DNA from: Planctomycetota bacterium
Lineage (GTDB): Bacteria > Planctomycetota > PLA2 > JAEUHO01
Assembly: GCA_029213105.1 (NCBI GenBank)
Contig: JARGNS010000202.1
Location: forward strand, 1-6,794
Length of the DNA: 6,794 nucleotides
Direction of reading: 5' to 3'
Notes under the pieces: generated by a model
What the model was told of the DNA's origin: nothing
The model's input: the letters and a program-made list of their open reading frames with translations, nothing else
Database searches by the model: none
Translations under genes and position numbers: made by a program
In this document: piece after piece, positions 5,736 through 6,794 of the stretch
How positions within the stretch are numbered: the first letter of the stretch is position 1
Layout: each line of letters opens with the position of its first letter

Positions 5736-6248
5736 ATGCTCTCCTACCTGAAGGATATCTGGCACGGCGTGACGACGACCGCGAAGGGCATGCGCCTGAC
5801 GTGGCGGCACTTCTTCACCAAGCCCACGACGATCCAGTACCCCGACGAAGGCGAGAAGACGTACTTCAGTCCGTACGAGCGCGGCCTGCACGAGTTCGAG
5901 CCCGAGACGTGCATCGTCTGCGATCTATGCGCCAAGGCCTGCCCGGTGGACTGCATCCGGATCGAGCAGGACTACGGCGCGCGTGCGGGCAAGGGCAAGG
6001 TGCTGGCCGTCTACGAGATCGACTACAGCAAGTGCCTGTTCTGCGAGCTGTGCGTGGACCCGTGCCCCGTGGACTGCATCCACATGGGCCAGCAGTACGA
6101 CCTTGCGACCTTCCAGCGCGGCGAGCACACCAAGATCGACTTCATGAAGGGCGAGGGCCTCTGGCGGACCGCACTCACGAGTGCGCACCCGGATGCCGGA
6201 CTCCGAGCCCATCTGAAGGGGCCCCAGCGGGCGGAGGACGACGCATGA
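5736..6248 (+). CDS. nuoI: NADH-quinone oxidoreductase subunit I (TYKY homologue, 2x[4Fe-4S])
   Basis: 170 residues, normal length. NuoI is a ferredoxin-like subunit carrying clusters N6a and N6b, which pass electrons to N2 in NuoB. The N-terminal stretch (1-27) is the amphipathic part that lies on the membrane. Two cluster motifs are clear: C59-I-V-C62-D-L-C65-A-K-A-C69-P and C100-L-F-C103-E-L-C106-V-D-P-C110-P. Each is followed by VDC (Cys73 and Cys114), so both halves end in CPVDCI, giving one more cysteine per half than the four needed. FSPYERGLHEF (44-54) before the first cluster is typical of the family. GGAGG (5724-5728) inside the nuoH end is the ribosome site, seven bases before the ATG. 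Its TGA overlaps the nuoJ start by four bases (ATGA). Confidence 0.97.
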   Translation: MLSYLKDIWHGVTTTAKGMRLTWRHFFTKPTTIQYPDEGEKTYFSPYERGLHEFEPETCIVCDLCAKACPVDCIRIEQDYGARAGKGKVLAVYEIDYSKCLFCELCVDPCPVDCIHMGQQYDLATFQRGEHTKIDFMKGEGLWRTALTSAHPDAGLRAHLKGPQRAEDDA

Positions 6249-6784
6249 CGTTCGCCTTCCTTCCCGACCTGAGCGAGCTGATCCCCGAGCTCATCTTCTA
6301 CGGACTCGCCGGGGTCGCGGTGCTGAGCGCGATCGTGGCCGCCGTGGCCCCGCGCATCGTGCACGCGGCGTTCGGTCTCATGGCGGCCTTCTTCGGGGTC
6401 GCCGGCCTCTACGCCATGCTCGGCGCCGACTTCGTCGCCTTCAGCCAGATCATCGTCTACGTCGGCGGCATCCTCGTGCTGCTGGTGTTCGGCGTGCTCC
6501 TGACCGCACGGACCGAGGCTTCGCTGGGCATCGACAAGCCCGTGCGTCGGGCGGGAGCGCTCGCGGTGGGGGCCCTTGTCTTCGTCCTGCTCGCGCTCTC
6601 GATCGACGGTACGGAGTTCCAGATCGCCGAGGAGACGCCCGATCCGCTGCCGACGACCTCCGAGATCGGGCGCGCCTTCCTCGACCCCGATCGGATGCTG
6701 ATCGCATTCGAGTTCTCCTCCGTGCTGTTGCTGGCAGCCTTGATCGGTGCCGCCTACCTGGCGCGCCGCCGGAGGTCGTCGTGA
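6245..6784 (+). CDS. nuoJ: NADH-quinone oxidoreductase subunit J (ND6 homologue)
   Basis: 179 residues with five membrane segments (about 13-34, 39-58, 64-87, 102-121 and 151-173). NuoJ is a core subunit of the membrane arm between NuoH/A and NuoK. The most conserved part is the third helix, FSQIIVYVGGILVLLVFGVL (66-85), matching the family pattern around the helix that changes shape during turnover. A polar loop rich in Glu, Pro and Asp (121-149) joins helices four and five. The protein ends in a basic tail, ARRRRSS. The start is supported by GGAGG (6233-6237), seven bases upstream, and the four-base overlap with nuoI. The TGA 6782-6784 overlaps the next start. Confidence 0.96.
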   Translation: MTFAFLPDLSELIPELIFYGLAGVAVLSAIVAAVAPRIVHAAFGLMAAFFGVAGLYAMLGADFVAFSQIIVYVGGILVLLVFGVLLTARTEASLGIDKPVRRAGALAVGALVFVLLALSIDGTEFQIAEETPDPLPTTSEIGRAFLDPDRMLIAFEFSSVLLLAALIGAAYLARRRRSS

Positions 6785-6794
6785 TGATCCTCGC
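6784..6794 (+). CDS. nuoK: Start of NADH-quinone oxidoreductase subunit K, cut by the window edge
   Basis: Only ATG ATC CTC and two further bases are in the window. It is called nuoK because nuoK follows nuoJ in nearly all nuo operons; the few residues (M-I-L) fit but prove nothing. GGAGG at 6771-6775 lies eight bases before this ATG. A GTG at 6781 in the same frame, five bases after GGAGG, is an equally possible start. The ATG overlaps the nuoJ TGA by one base. Confidence 0.7.

Noticed and set aside
5094..5891. A 265-codon minus-strand open frame under nuoH and nuoI
   Set aside because: It is the antisense of strongly conserved nuoH and nuoI sequence and has no recognisable motif.
1..6794. 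CRISPR arrays, tRNA or rRNA genes, insertion sequences
   Set aside because: I saw no regularly spaced repeats, no cloverleaf or rRNA-like sequence and no transposase or terminal inverted repeats in the window.

Overview
This window holds the 5' part of a respiratory complex I (NADH-quinone oxidoreductase type, nuo) operon. A divergently transcribed gene for an exported PQQ-dependent sugar dehydrogenase-like protein lies in front of it. The DNA is GC-rich, and in the sampled stretches of nuoB, nuoC and nuoD about 90-97% of third codon positions are G or C. Most genes have good Shine-Dalgarno sites. The Sec-type signal peptide and PQQ enzyme fit a high-GC, probably Gram-negative bacterium with aerobic respiration. 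The sequence alone does not fix the phylum; Planctomycetota or another deep-branching high-GC group is only a guess.

Layout: 1-54 is a short end region with a GC hairpin just past the stop of the minus-strand gene. 55-1284 (minus) is the PQQ/GSDH-type dehydrogenase. 1285-1460 is a divergent promoter region with G7 and G8 tracts. From 1461 to the right edge, all on the plus strand, come nuoA, nuoB, nuoC, a 259-base non-nuo stretch, nuoD, nuoH, nuoI, nuoJ and the first codons of nuoK. Junctions are very tight: overlaps of 8, 1, 1, 0, 4 and 1 bases at A/B, B/C, D/H, H/I, I/J and J/K. This implies one polycistronic mRNA with translational coupling.

NuoB, C, D and I form the quinone-reducing Q-module arm with iron-sulfur clusters N2, N6a and N6b. 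NuoA, H, J and K form the membrane part next to the quinone cavity. The electron-input subunits NuoE, F and G, which in the E. coli order sit between D and H, are absent here. Either they are encoded elsewhere or this is an 11-subunit type enzyme fed by another donor.

The one part the nuo operon does not explain is the stretch between nuoC and nuoD. It carries an 87-codon open frame whose start overlaps the nuoC stop and whose stop overlaps the nuoD start. However, its codon-position GC pattern (about 75/64/74%) is unlike its neighbours, and it has several potential hairpins and an imperfect direct repeat. An inserted non-coding element that split an originally overlapping nuoC/nuoD junction explains it at least as well as a small gene. 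I see no clear new defence or mobile system in the window.
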